From Ignavibacteria bacterium (GTDB taxonomy: Bacteria; Bacteroidota; Ignavibacteria; Ignavibacteriales; Melioribacteraceae): a stretch of DNA of 64,000 nt. Each line of letters starts with the position of its first letter. Positions within the stretch are counted from its first letter, which is position 1. The stretch is taken from assembly GCA_009773205.1 (NCBI GenBank), contig WPAE01000016.1, positions 16,302-80,301 of the forward strand. Direction: 5' to 3'. The notes below the pieces were generated by a model that was not told the DNA's origin, searched no databases, and saw nothing but the letters and a program-made list of their open reading frames with translations. The position numbers and the translations under genes are program-made. This document shows positions 7,661-16,802 of this stretch, piece by piece.

Positions 7661-9786
7661 TATTTACCTGCCGCTTTATTACCTTTAATATCTGTCCCTA
7701 ATCTCTGCATATAAGCGATTAGAGCAATAATCTCTTTATCCGATTCTGCAGGAACGCCATTGTTTAGCAAGTCTTTTGCTATCTCATCGGCTTGTTTTTG
7801 CAAGTCTTGTTCTGCAATGTCTTCGTAACCATCGGCATAAGGAACACCTAAAGAACGCATAGCATTAATTTTAGTTCTTGTAGTAGATACATCAAGAGTT
7901 TGCGTAAACAACCAAGGATATGGCGGCATAATAGAACCGGGCGACATAGAGCGAGGATCTTCCATGTGCATATAATGCCATAAGTTTCCATACTTTCCTC
8001 CTAAGCGCTGCAAGTCTGGTCCGGTTCGTTTTGAACCCCACAAAAAGGGATGTTCGTAAACGTGTTCGCCGGCTTTTGTGTATTCCCCATATCGCTCTGT
8101 TTCGGATCTAAAAGGACGAATTAATTGAGAGTGACATGAAACGCAACCTTCGCGAATGTAAATATCTCTTCCTTGTAGTTCTAAAGGCGTGTAAGGTTTA
8201 ATGCTTGAAATTGTAGGAACATTCGATTCGATTGCGAACATTGGAATTATTTGAACCATTCCGCCGATTAATATTGCAACTAAAGATAGCAGTGCAAACT
8301 TAACAGGTCGTTTTTCTAACCAACGGTGGAACATTCCACGTTTAATTTTATCGGTCGCTTTATCTATTGGCGCTGCTTCTGCTTCTTCATTCTTAATGAA
8401 AGAACCATGTTTAGCAGTTACAAGCAAATTATACATCATCAAGAAAACACCAAGCAAATACAACAACCCTCCAAACGAACGTATAACGTACATTGGAAGA
8501 ATTTGAAGTACAGTTTCTAAGAAGTTTGGATATTGCAAAACGCCGAGCGGAGTAAATTGTTTCCACATTAAAGCTTGTGCAATTCCAGCCCAATACAATG
8601 GTACTGCATAAAAAACGATTCCAAGTGTAGCCACCCAAAAATGTAAGTTCGCTAATTTCTTAGAGAACAGTTCTGTTCCCCACATTTTTGGTATTAACCA
8701 GTAAAGAATTCCAAAAGACATTAATCCGTTCCAGCCTAAAGCTCCAATGTGTGCGTGTCCTACTGTCCAATCTGTAAAGTGAGAGATCGCATTAACATTC
8801 TTAAGAGACATCATTGGTCCTTCGAATGTTGCCATACCGTAAGCAGTAACTGCAGCTACCATAAATTTCAAAACAGGGTTATCGCGTACACGGTCCCAAG
8901 CACCGCGAAGTGTTAATAATCCGTTTAGCATTCCGCCCCAAGATGGAGCTATAAGCATAATTGAAAAAACAGTTCCTAATGATTGAGCCCAATCCGGTAA
9001 CGCAGTGTATAGCAAGTGATGCGGTCCAGCCCAGATGTACAAAAATATTAATGCCCAAAAGTGAAGAATAGAAAGGCGATAGGAATATACGGGTCTGTTT
9101 GCTGCTTTGGGTAAAAAGTAATACATCAAACCTAAATATGGCGTTGTTAGGAAAAAAGCCACAGCATTATGCCCGTACCACCATTGAACAAGTGCATCTT
9201 GAACGCCGGCGTAAACAGAATAGCTCTTAAATAAACTAACAGGAAGTTCGATTGAGTTTACAACGTGCAAGACAGTAATTGTTACAAAAGTAGCAATGTA
9301 AAACCAAGCTGCAACGTAAATATGTTCTTCTCGTCGTTTAATAATTGTACCTAACAAATTTGCGCCGAACGCTAACCAAACAATAGCAATTGCAATATCT
9401 ATAGGCCATTCAAGTTCTGCATACTCTTTACTTGTTGTAATTCCAAGCGGAAGAGTTATAGCAGCAGCTACAATAATTAATTGCCATCCCCAAAAGTGAA
9501 ATTTGCTTAAGAAATCGCTGTACATTCTGGCTTTCATCACTCGCTGGAGTGAATAATAAACTCCGCCGAAAATGATGTTGCCTACAAAGGCAAAAATAAC
9601 AGCGTTAGTGTGAAGTGGTCTCAATCTACCATAGGTTAAGTATTGAATACCAAAATTTAGCTCAGGTATATAGAGCTGAACGGCAATGATAAGACCGACA
9701 AGCATTCCAACGATAGAAAAAATTACTGCTGCAATCATAAACTGCTTAACGATCTGGTTGTCGTAACTGAATTTCTCTAACTGCAT
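7660..9786 (-). CDS. ccoNO: Fused cbb3 oxidase subunits I and II (CcoN-CcoO)
   Basis: A 708-residue fusion. Residues 1 to about 475 are CcoN with about 12 helices and the metal ligands in RPLHTNAVIF, WWYGHNAVAFF, WAGPHHLLYTALPDW and DWTVGHAHIGALGW (low-spin haem, CuB and haem b3 histidines). A linker and one helix near 500-520 lead to the CcoO cytochrome c domain with CVSCH at 548-552, YGEYTKAGE, and the axial Met in SIMPPYPWLF. It reduces O2 to water with high affinity and pumps protons. CcoN and CcoO are separate in proteobacteria; the fusion is a known arrangement in Bacteroidota and Chlorobi relatives. Confidence 0.96.
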   Translation of the reverse strand: MQLEKFSYDNQIVKQFMIAAVIFSIVGMLVGLIIAVQLYIPELNFGIQYLTYGRLRPLHTNAVIFAFVGNIIFGGVYYSLQRVMKARMYSDFLSKFHFWGWQLIIVAAAITLPLGITTSKEYAELEWPIDIAIAIVWLAFGANLLGTIIKRREEHIYVAAWFYIATFVTITVLHVVNSIELPVSLFKSYSVYAGVQDALVQWWYGHNAVAFFLTTPYLGLMYYFLPKAANRPVYSYRLSILHFWALIFLYIWAGPHHLLYTALPDWAQSLGTVFSIMLIAPSWGGMLNGLLTLRGAWDRVRDNPVLKFMVAAVTAYGMATFEGPMMSLKNVNAISHFTDWTVGHAHIGALGWNGLMSFGILYWLIPKMWGTELFSKKLANLHFWVATLGIVFYAVPLYWAGIAQALMWKQFTPLGVLQYPNFLETVLQILPMYVIRSFGGLLYLLGVFLMMYNLLVTAKHGSFIKNEEAEAAPIDKATDKIKRGMFHRWLEKRPVKFALLSLVAILIGGMVQIIPMFAIESNVPTISSIKPYTPLELQGRDIYIREGCVSCHSQLIRPFRSETERYGEYTKAGEHVYEHPFLWGSKRTGPDLQRLGGKYGNLWHYMHMEDPRSMSPGSIMPPYPWLFTQTLDVSTTRTKINAMRSLGVPYADGYEDIAEQDLQKQADEIAKDLLNNGVPAESDKEIIALIAYMQRLGTDIKGNKAAGK

Positions 9787-9828
9787 TCAGAGAACTCCTT
9801 GTTTTATTTTTAGTTTAAGGGAAGGACA

Positions 9829-10002
9829 TCAAGAAGATTTCTTGCCGGTGTCCTTTGCTTTTTTATTTTCGTCAAAAAGAATTCTTATAGATGGTGTGTA
9901 TTTATCATCGTACTGCCCGCTTTTTACAGCCCACAGATATGCAGCTAAAAACCCAAGCGCAACCAAAAGACTTGCTGCAATAAGTACAATTATTACCTGC
10001 AT
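9829..10002 (-). CDS. ccoS: cbb3 oxidase maturation protein CcoS
   Basis: A short gene of 57 codons reading MQVIIVLIAASLLVALGFLA, then AYLWAVKSGQYDD and TPSIRILFDE. One N-terminal helix followed by the WAVKSGQYDD block is the CcoS signature. CcoS is required for haem and copper insertion into CcoN. Its ATG overlaps the ccoI stop by one base (TAATG at 10004-10000), so it is coupled to ccoI. The stop is TGA at 9831-9829, 43 bp ahead of ccoNO. Confidence 0.92.
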   Translation of the reverse strand: MQVIIVLIAASLLVALGFLAAYLWAVKSGQYDDKYTPSIRILFDENKKAKDTGKKSS

Positions 10003-12425
10003 TATAATAGTCCTTTCTTTTTTGCAGTAATATTAACAGATAATGTTGTAAATACAACTGCAGTTATTGAGCTAACAGGCATTAGGATTGCCGCTACTAA
10101 CGGAGAAAGAGTTCCGCTGAAAGCATAAGCTAAACCAATTACATTATAAATTAACGACAAAATAAAACCTGCTACAATAATTTTTTTGCTTGTTTTTGAA
10201 AATGTAATAAAATCTTTTATACGGTTGAACGACTTTGAGTCTAAAATCCCATCGCACGCGGGCGAAAAATTATTAGTGTTATCGGAAATTGATAATCCGA
10301 TATTGCTTTGCTTTAATGCACCTGCGTCGTTTAAACCATCGCCAAACATCAAAACTTTTTTGCCTTTCTTCTGCAAAAATTCAATAAAGTTAAGTTTATC
10401 GTGTGGTGATTGGTGGAAATGAAGCTCTGCCATACTGCCGAAAAGCTTTCTAAGATTTTCTTTTTCCCCTTCGTTATCGCCGGAAAGGAGAACAAGATTA
10501 TAATTTTTTTCTAATGACGATATTAAACCTGCGAAGCCTTCTCTATATTTATTTGCAATTTCAAAGTACCCAAGAAACTTACTGTTAATTGATACAAAGA
10601 CTTGTGTAGATAATATTTCATCGGAATATTTTGCATCAACAAAATTTTTTGAGCCGATTTTTACAACAGAGCCATTAATTTCTGCCTCAATTCCTTTGCC
10701 TGTTTCTTCTTTGAAGTTAGTTGGAACTAAGAATCTTTCCGCACTCAAGAATTTGGAAATTGATATGCTTAAAGGATGAGCTGAGTTTCTTACGGCAGAT
10801 TTGATAATTATTTTTTCTTCTTCGGATAATTCTTTGCCCACAAAACTAACATTAGCAGTTCCATTTTCTGTAATAGTGCCGGTTTTATCGAAAACAATAG
10901 TATCAATAGATGCAAGCGCTTCCGCTACGTGAGTGTGTTTTAAGTAAAGTTTATTCTTCCCGAAAACTCTAAGCGTGTTGCCAAGTGTAAATGGTGATGT
11001 TAATGCCAGAGCGCAAGGACATGCAATAATAAGAACCGCCGTAACAGCGTTAAACGCTAATGTTGAATCAGAAGACCAGATAATACCTGCAATAATAGAA
11101 AGAGCAATAATTGCATAAGTAAAATGCTTGCTAACTAAGTTCGAGAATGCTGTAATTCCAGATTCTTCGCTTAGGCTTTCTTTTTTAAATGCTTTACTGT
11201 TCCAAAGCTGAGTTAAGTAGCTCTGAGAAACTTCTTTTATAGTTTCAATCTCAATAACGCTTCCTACTTGCTTGCCGCCTGCGTAAATCATTTCGCCGTT
11301 TTTTCTTTCAACTGGAATTGCTTCGCCGGTTACGAAGCTGTAATCAATGTTGGCGTTTCCTTTTATTAGAATTGAATCTGCTGGAATCAATTCGTTATTG
11401 CGTACAATTATTCTTTCGCCAACTTTAAGCTTCTCTACCGGAATAGTTGTTTCTTTATTCTCTTTGTGAACTGTAACTGCAATAGGGAAGTAAGATTTGT
11501 AGTTGCGCTCGAAGTTAAGTGTTTCGTATGTCTTGTTTTGGAAAAGCTTTCCAATAAGCAAGAAGAAAATCAATCCGGCAAGTGAATCAAGAAAACCAGC
11601 ACCGTTTAAAAAAGCTATATCAATTATACTTCGTAGAAATAGAACTAAAATTCCGAGAGCTAATGGAACATCAAGATTAATTATCTTTTTGCGCAAACCT
11701 TTCCAAGCAGAAGTAAAATAATCAATAGAACTATAGAAGAATACCGGAAGCGAGAGAATAATATTTAGTACCGCAAAAATCTTTTTTAACTCTTCATGCT
11801 GGGCAACGTTAATAGAAAGATATTCCGGAAAACTTAATAACATAATATTGCCGAAGCAAAACCCGGCTATGCCAATTTTATAGTAAAGACTTTTGTAGTG
11901 GCTCTTTGCTTTTTCTTCTTTCTTATCTTCAAGATTTAGAAGTGGCTCGTAGCCTATAGAATCTAACAGTTCTACAATTCTTTTAAGCGAAGTTGTTTTT
12001 TCTAAGTAGGTGATAAATAATTTCTTCTGAAGAAAATTTACTTTTGAAGAAATTATGCCGCTGTTGAGGCTGTAAAGATTTTCCAAAATCCATATACAAG
12101 AACTGCAGTGTATCTGTGGAATATCGAAAGTAACGTTTGTTTTAACTCCGTTGGAAAAATCAATTAATTTTTGGCGAAGGTCAGCATCATCAAGAAAATC
12201 ATAATTGCGTTTAGTGTGATATTTTCTTGTTGTACCTGGATTTTTATCAATCGAATAGTAATTGCAAAGATTGTTTTCATCAAGAAGTTCAAAAACAGTT
12301 TTGCATCCATTGCAGCAAAAGACTTTTTCGATAAGTCTTATAGAATTGTCGGGGCATTCATCACCGCAATGGTAACAATTCTCTTTTGTTTCAACCAATC
12401 TTTCTAATAGTTCTTTCTGTTCCAA
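10002..12425 (-). CDS. ccoI: Copper-exporting P1B-type ATPase CcoI/FixI
   Basis: An 807-residue P-type ATPase with an N-terminal cysteine-rich extension (CYHCGDECPD and FCCNGCKTVFELL, about residues 17-50), a heavy-metal domain with IHCSSCIWILENL (about 103-115), eight predicted helices, the ion-site motif CPCALALTSP near 468, phosphorylation motif DKTGTIT near 510 and GDGLNDAGAL in the P domain. CcoI supplies copper for the CuB site of cbb3 oxidase rather than conferring general copper resistance. It is the first gene of the minus-strand cco operon. Length and domain order are typical. Confidence 0.95.
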   Translation of the reverse strand: MEQKELLERLVETKENCYHCGDECPDNSIRLIEKVFCCNGCKTVFELLDENNLCNYYSIDKNPGTTRKYHTKRNYDFLDDADLRQKLIDFSNGVKTNVTFDIPQIHCSSCIWILENLYSLNSGIISSKVNFLQKKLFITYLEKTTSLKRIVELLDSIGYEPLLNLEDKKEEKAKSHYKSLYYKIGIAGFCFGNIMLLSFPEYLSINVAQHEELKKIFAVLNIILSLPVFFYSSIDYFTSAWKGLRKKIINLDVPLALGILVLFLRSIIDIAFLNGAGFLDSLAGLIFFLLIGKLFQNKTYETLNFERNYKSYFPIAVTVHKENKETTIPVEKLKVGERIIVRNNELIPADSILIKGNANIDYSFVTGEAIPVERKNGEMIYAGGKQVGSVIEIETIKEVSQSYLTQLWNSKAFKKESLSEESGITAFSNLVSKHFTYAIIALSIIAGIIWSSDSTLAFNAVTAVLIIACPCALALTSPFTLGNTLRVFGKNKLYLKHTHVAEALASIDTIVFDKTGTITENGTANVSFVGKELSEEEKIIIKSAVRNSAHPLSISISKFLSAERFLVPTNFKEETGKGIEAEINGSVVKIGSKNFVDAKYSDEILSTQVFVSINSKFLGYFEIANKYREGFAGLISSLEKNYNLVLLSGDNEGEKENLRKLFGSMAELHFHQSPHDKLNFIEFLQKKGKKVLMFGDGLNDAGALKQSNIGLSISDNTNNFSPACDGILDSKSFNRIKDFITFSKTSKKIIVAGFILSLIYNVIGLAYAFSGTLSPLVAAILMPVSSITAVVFTTLSVNITAKKKGLL

Positions 12426-12549
12426 TCGTATAGTTTTGGTAAGTTCAATTTTCTATTCCAAGTTAATAATTTTCGATATTATATCGAAATATAATTGGAC
12501 TTTAATAACCGAGATTAAGAACTTTCCAGCAAAAAATTTTGAGGAAATT

Positions 12550-13317
12550 GTGGAATCGCTAAAAGGAAAAATAGTTTTTATTACCGGAGTTTCATCTGGT
12601 ATTGGAAAATCCTGTGCTTATGCTTTTGCAGCAAAAGGCGCTAACGTAATTATTAGCGCACGAAGATTAGAAATAGTGGAAAAAGTTGCTCAAGATATAC
12701 GCGCCAAGTTTGGAGTAAAAGTTTTTGCATTAAAACTTGATGTTCGCAGCAGAGAAGAAATTGATAAAGCCGTTTTTTCACTGTCTGATGAATGGAAAGC
12801 AATTGATATTTTAATTAACAATGCCGGGCTCGCAAAAGGAATGAATAAATTTTACGAAGATGATGCAGACAACTGGGATGAGATGATTGATACTAACGTA
12901 AAGGGATTGCTCTTTGTAACAAAGGCAATACTTCCGGGAATGATAGAAAGAAAGTTTGGTCACATAATAAACATCGGTTCAATTGCCGGACACGAAGCTT
13001 ATCCCAAAGGTGCGGTTTATTGCGCCACCAAGCATGCAGTTGATGCAATTACACGCTCGTTAAGAATGGATACAATTGATAAAAACATTTTAGTAAGTAC
13101 GATAGATGCCGGACTTGTTGAAACTAACTTTAGCAATATTCGTTTTGGAGATGCTGAGAAAGCAAAGAATGTTTACAAAGGTTTAACTCCACTAACCGGA
13201 GATGATGTAGCAGATGCAGTAGTATTCTGCGCTAGCCGTCCGGCTCATGTAAACATAGCAGAAATTACTTTGTTGGCTGCCCGCCAAGCTTCGGCAACAA
13301 TTTCTTATCGAGAATAA
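12550..13317 (+). CDS. Short-chain dehydrogenase/reductase (YdfG-like)
   Basis: From GTG 12550, with GAGGA 5-8 bases upstream, the product has 255 residues; the open frame extends to 12436 but the extra residues are unlike the family. It shows the NAD(P) motif TGVSSGIG near residue 10, the NNAG motif in LINNAGLAKG, Ser in NIGSIAGHEAY and the YCATKHAV catalytic Tyr/Lys. The GLVETNF segment after the active site is typical of the serine/3-hydroxy acid dehydrogenase (YdfG) subgroup, which oxidises beta-hydroxy acids with NADP. Substrate is not proven by sequence. It is divergent from ccoI and convergent with the sua5-like gene. Confidence 0.88.
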   Translation: MESLKGKIVFITGVSSGIGKSCAYAFAAKGANVIISARRLEIVEKVAQDIRAKFGVKVFALKLDVRSREEIDKAVFSLSDEWKAIDILINNAGLAKGMNKFYEDDADNWDEMIDTNVKGLLFVTKAILPGMIERKFGHIINIGSIAGHEAYPKGAVYCATKHAVDAITRSLRMDTIDKNILVSTIDAGLVETNFSNIRFGDAEKAKNVYKGLTPLTGDDVADAVVFCASRPAHVNIAEITLLAARQASATISYRE

Positions 13318-13341
13318 AAAAAGCCGGCTAATACCGGCTTA
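13315..13341 (-). terminator. Intrinsic terminator of the Sua5-like gene
   Basis: AAGCCGG (13321-13327) pairs with CCGGCTT (13334-13340) across a short loop. On the minus strand the stem is followed by a run of T (the A-run at 13315-13320), so it terminates the minus-strand gene and may also act for the converging dehydrogenase. Confidence 0.75.
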
Positions 13342-13366
13342 ATCCTAATGCCAAACTACTAACCGC

Positions 13367-13978
13367 TTAATAGAATATGCTTACATCACCTGCGCCAACA
13401 CGCAAAACTTCCGGTTCTTCTCGGCTAAGATCAACTATACTTGATAGTTCGCCATCTAACGTTCCGGCAGCAAGCATTAAATCAACTTGGTTTTCAAAGA
13501 GCAATTTTATTTCTTCGGGGTTATGTAATGGTTCGCCGTTTCGTTTAGTAACACTTGTGCTAATAATTGGGTAGCCCAATTCTTTTGTTAGTTCTAAAGC
13601 TATGTTATGGTCCGGCACGCGGATACCAACCGTTTCTCTTTTCGACCATAGCTTTTTAGGAACTTCTTTTGCAGCGGGCAAAACAAATGTATAAGGACCA
13701 GGTAAGAGTTTCTTCATTGTTTTATAGGCATAATCAGAAACACGCGCATACTTGGCAATGTCTTTTAAGTTATGGCATATAAAACTAAATAACTTTGTGC
13801 CCGCATCTTGTTTAATATAATAAACGCGTTCAAGCGCTTCTTTGTTAAAGATGTCACAGCCAATTCCATAAACTGTATCGGTGGGATAAATTATAACGCC
13901 ACCATTCTTTAGTACTTCAACAGCTTTGTTGATAAATCTTAACTGCGGTGTAACGGGATGAAGTTCGTAGTATTCCAT
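13367..13978 (-). CDS. Threonylcarbamoyl-AMP synthase family protein (Sua5/YrdC/YciO)
   Basis: A 203-residue single-domain protein with GGVIIYPTDTVYGIGCD, the PGPYTFVLPA block, VGIRVPDH and PIISTSV, which are the conserved elements of the YrdC fold. The family makes threonylcarbamoyl-adenylate from Thr, bicarbonate and ATP for the t6A modification of ANN-decoding tRNAs. The initial region (KYTF replaced by TGTKLFSFIC, RIKQDAG) is close to the YciO branch, for which this activity is not certain. No Sua5 C-terminal domain is present. It is monocistronic with a terminator 26 bp downstream. Confidence 0.82.
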   Translation of the reverse strand: MEYYELHPVTPQLRFINKAVEVLKNGGVIIYPTDTVYGIGCDIFNKEALERVYYIKQDAGTKLFSFICHNLKDIAKYARVSDYAYKTMKKLLPGPYTFVLPAAKEVPKKLWSKRETVGIRVPDHNIALELTKELGYPIISTSVTKRNGEPLHNPEEIKLLFENQVDLMLAAGTLDGELSSIVDLSREEPEVLRVGAGDVSIFY

Positions 13979-14040
13979 AAAATACTCCTTCCTTAATAGA
14001 TTAATATGCTGAACAGCTTAGGTAGAAATTTTGCTGCGGT

Positions 14041-14139
14041 TTAACAATGCAGCTTTACACACACTTTTCCCTTTTTGGAATAAACATATTTATTGTAGAT
14101 ATAGTTCGGGTAAGAATTTGGAACAACTTTTATCTCCAT
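14041..14139 (-). CDS. Possible 32-residue peptide, unrecognised
   Basis: ATG 14139 opens a 32-codon frame (MEIKVVPNSYPNYIYNK, then KGKVCVKLHC). TTGAC words upstream at about 14190 are weak promoter evidence and there is no clear ribosome site. Its composition looks like protein, but nothing identifies a family, so it may be chance or a remnant. It lies in the 477-bp stretch between the Sua5-like gene and queC. In the rest of that stretch (13979-14040 and 14140-14455) I see only AT-rich sequence with no convincing gene. Confidence 0.2.
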   Translation of the reverse strand: MEIKVVPNSYPNYIYNKYVYSKKGKVCVKLHC

Positions 14140-14455
14140 TTCGTGGTCTTTGAAATGTTCTACCTTAAATAAACAAGTTAAAGTCAAATTGTCAATAGCA
14201 ATTTTTTGTTTTTTGGAATTTGAACTTTTGTATCACTTCTTTTGATTGCGCTCATGCCTGTAGCTTGCAGGTTAGCGAGAGAATTAGTTTCTGGCAATGT
14301 TGCAAATATGTTTCTCGCAGTTGCGCAAAAAATGCTTAAATAAAATCTTTTCTTTGCGTTCTTGGTCCTTAGCAAGAATATGTTTCTTGTAAAACAAACG
14401 ATTTTCATTCTCAAACTCAATTTTGCTATTTTTCAACAGTTATTAAAAGAGATTT

Positions 14456-15142
14456 ATGACAGACAAAAAATTAGCGGTTGTTGCGGTAAGCGGCGGAATG
14501 GATAGCTGTGTTACTGCTGCAATTGCAAATCAAAATTACAATTTGGCTTTTATTCATATTAACTATGGGCAGCGTACCCAAGAACGTGAGTTGAAATCAT
14601 TTTACGAAATTGCTGCTTTCTACAATGCAGAAAAGAGATTAGTGATTGACCTTGCACATTTTGCAAAGATTGGCGGCTCATCGCTTACTGATAATACGAT
14701 TGAAATTACAAAAGCAGATTTGAACAATACAGAAATACCAAGTTCTTACGTTCCCTTTAGAAATGCGAACATTTTAAGTTCATGCACAAGCTGGGCAGAA
14801 GTTATTGGCGCGTGTGCAATATTTATCGGTGCAGTTTACGAAGATGCGAGCGGTTACCCGGATTGCCGTCCGGAGTTCTTTTCTGCTTACGAAAAAATGA
14901 TTGATCTTGGCACTAAGCCGGAAACTAAAATAAAAATTGAAACACCAATTATTCATTTTTCCAAAGCTGAGATTGTTAAAAAAGGAATTGAACTTGGCGC
15001 GCCGCTTCACTTAACTTGGTCTTGCTACCAAAGTGAAGATGAAGCCTGCGGCGTTTGCGATAGCTGTGCTTTCCGTTTGCGCGGATTTCAGCAAGCCGGA
15101 GTTGAAGACCCGATTCCCTACAAAATAAAACCTAAGTATTGA
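14456..15142 (+). CDS. queC: 7-cyano-7-deazaguanine (preQ0) synthase QueC
   Basis: A 228-residue N-type ATP pyrophosphatase with the PP-loop AVSGGMDSCVTAA (residues 11-20), NILSSCTSWAEVIGA, the substrate block GAVYEDASGYPDCRPEFF and the zinc-binding cysteines in SCYQSEDEACGVCDSC (about 189-204). QueC converts 7-carboxy-7-deazaguanine to preQ0 with ATP and ammonia for queuosine synthesis. Length and motifs are normal. queF, the next enzyme of the pathway, lies 2.8 kb downstream on the same strand, with a restriction-modification module between them. Confidence 0.95.
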   Translation: MTDKKLAVVAVSGGMDSCVTAAIANQNYNLAFIHINYGQRTQERELKSFYEIAAFYNAEKRLVIDLAHFAKIGGSSLTDNTIEITKADLNNTEIPSSYVPFRNANILSSCTSWAEVIGACAIFIGAVYEDASGYPDCRPEFFSAYEKMIDLGTKPETKIKIETPIIHFSKAEIVKKGIELGAPLHLTWSCYQSEDEACGVCDSCAFRLRGFQQAGVEDPIPYKIKPKY

Positions 15143-15212
15143 GCTTGCCCGCCTTTGCGGGTGAAGGACGTAGAACTAAGAGTGAAGAACGTAGAGAGTA
15201 GAACGAAGAATG
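15143..15212. repeat. Short dispersed repeat R3 with CCCGC hairpin
   Basis: Between queC and the methyltransferase lies a small hairpin CCCGC-CTTT-GCGGG (15148-15161) and then a degenerate tandem of GAAGGACGTAGAACTAAGAG, GAAGAACGTAGAGAGTAG and AACGAAGAATG. The same words recur at 23367-23418. The ATG used by the methyltransferase (15210) is part of this repeat. Confidence 0.55.
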
Positions 15213-16790
15213 CAGAGTGAATTAATTACCATAAAAGAAGCTAGTGAATGGATAAGCATTCAATACAAAAAGAATGTTACTCCATCAAATATTTCTTATC
15301 TAGTGAACTACGGACGGATTACAAAGTTTGGAAGTAATGGCTCAACACTTGTAAGTCGAGAAGAAGTGGCTAAGTATTATGATTCATACTATGGAAATAG
15401 GAAGATAAATTGGAAAGAGAAATTAGGCGAGGATATTGATTGGCATTTGTCGTTTGAACAGTATAAGGAGGCTGAGACAACAAAACATGTACATCGGCTT
15501 CATCCTTATAAGGGGAAATTTATTCCGCAGTTGGTAGAGTATTTTTTGGATGAACACTTTGATGAATTTAAGAAGGCAGTTTATTTCAGAAAGGGAGACA
15601 TAGTTTTAGATCCATTCTGTGGAAGTGGGACAACGCTTGTTCAAGCAAATGAACTTGGAATAAATGCACTTGGAATTGACATTTCAGTATTTAATTCTTT
15701 GATCAGCAATGTAAAGGTGGGGAAATATGATTTGTTGGATTTGACAAATGAATTAAAAAAGATAAGCAAAAAACTTAACGAGTTTGTTGTTTATTCAAAT
15801 ACTATCAAGTTCGAACAAGAGCTGCTTGAAAAACTTTCTGAATTCAACAACGAATTTTTTCCTTCTCCAGCCTTTAAGGTTGAAGTGAAGAATAAAAGGG
15901 TTGATGAAAATAAGTATGGCAGTGAAAAAGAAAAACAGTTCTTGCCTATCTATAAGAAACTTGTTGATGAATATTGGATAGAGCTAAGGCAAGAAAGCGA
16001 GGGAAATTTTATTGACAAGTGGTTTCTAAAACATGTTAGGACTGAGATTGATTTTGTATTCGAACAAATAAAAAAAATTAAAAATCAAAACACTAAGAAA
16101 GCTGCAACTATAATATTAAGTAGGACGATTAGATCTTGCCGAGCAACCACTCATTCAGATTTGGCAACTTTACTTGAACCTGTAACAACAACATATTATT
16201 GTTCTAAACACGGCAAGATTTGTAAGCCGCTTTTTTCAATACTCGGCTGGTGGGAAAGGTATTCAAAAGACACTATCAAGCGTCTGGCTGAATTTAACAC
16301 ATTAAGGACTTCTACATACCAACACTGTTTTACCTCTGATGGAAGAGTTATAGATTTATTTTGTGAATCCGAGAAAGTAAATTCAAACTTTACTGCATTG
16401 CTTAAAAAGCAAAAGATTGCCGGAATTTTTTCAAGTCCGCCTTATGTTGGTTTGATTGATTATCATGAACAACACGCATATGCATACGATTTATTCGGCT
16501 TTAAACGAAAGGATGAATTAGAAATTGGGCCACTAAGCAAAGGACAAGGAAAAGAGGCAAAAGAATCGTATGTAAACGGAATTGCTGATGTATTGATTAA
16601 TTGCAAAAGATTTCTTGCTGATGATTACAATATTCTTCTTGTTGCAAACGATAAATATAATTTATACCCAGCTATTGCAGAAAAAGCTGGAATGAAAATA
16701 GTACAACAGTACAATCGCCCTGTATTAAACAGAACCGAAAAAGATAAAGGTGCGTATTCGGAAAGCATTTTTCATTTAAAAACAAAATAA
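15210..16790 (+). CDS. Type II DNA methyltransferase, probable N4-cytosine, with N-terminal HTH
   Basis: A 526-residue protein. Residues 1-60 form a helix-turn-helix of the excisionase/MerR kind (ITIKEASEWISIQ ... GRITKFG ... LVSREEVAKYY). The SAM-binding motif DPFCGSGTT is at 134-142 and ALGIDIS follows. The catalytic motif SSPPYVGLIDY is near 410; SPPY is the form usual in N4-cytosine enzymes. The long stretch between (about 160-400) would hold target recognition. It protects the host DNA from the TdeIII-type nuclease encoded 0.3 kb downstream. The N-terminal DNA-binding domain could also let it repress its own module, as some methyltransferases do (inference). Its start lies in repeat R3. 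Confidence 0.85.
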   Translation: MQSELITIKEASEWISIQYKKNVTPSNISYLVNYGRITKFGSNGSTLVSREEVAKYYDSYYGNRKINWKEKLGEDIDWHLSFEQYKEAETTKHVHRLHPYKGKFIPQLVEYFLDEHFDEFKKAVYFRKGDIVLDPFCGSGTTLVQANELGINALGIDISVFNSLISNVKVGKYDLLDLTNELKKISKKLNEFVVYSNTIKFEQELLEKLSEFNNEFFPSPAFKVEVKNKRVDENKYGSEKEKQFLPIYKKLVDEYWIELRQESEGNFIDKWFLKHVRTEIDFVFEQIKKIKNQNTKKAATIILSRTIRSCRATTHSDLATLLEPVTTTYYCSKHGKICKPLFSILGWWERYSKDTIKRLAEFNTLRTSTYQHCFTSDGRVIDLFCESEKVNSNFTALLKKQKIAGIFSSPPYVGLIDYHEQHAYAYDLFGFKRKDELEIGPLSKGQGKEAKESYVNGIADVLINCKRFLADDYNILLVANDKYNLYPAIAEKAGMKIVQQYNRPVLNRTEKDKGAYSESIFHLKTK

Positions 16791-16802
16791 AGAAATACTG
16801 AA

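Noticed and set aside
14184..14420. 78-codon minus-strand open frame between the Sua5-like gene and queC
   Set aside because: Composition looks like translated repeat or random DNA, with no recognisable family, start signal or neighbour link.
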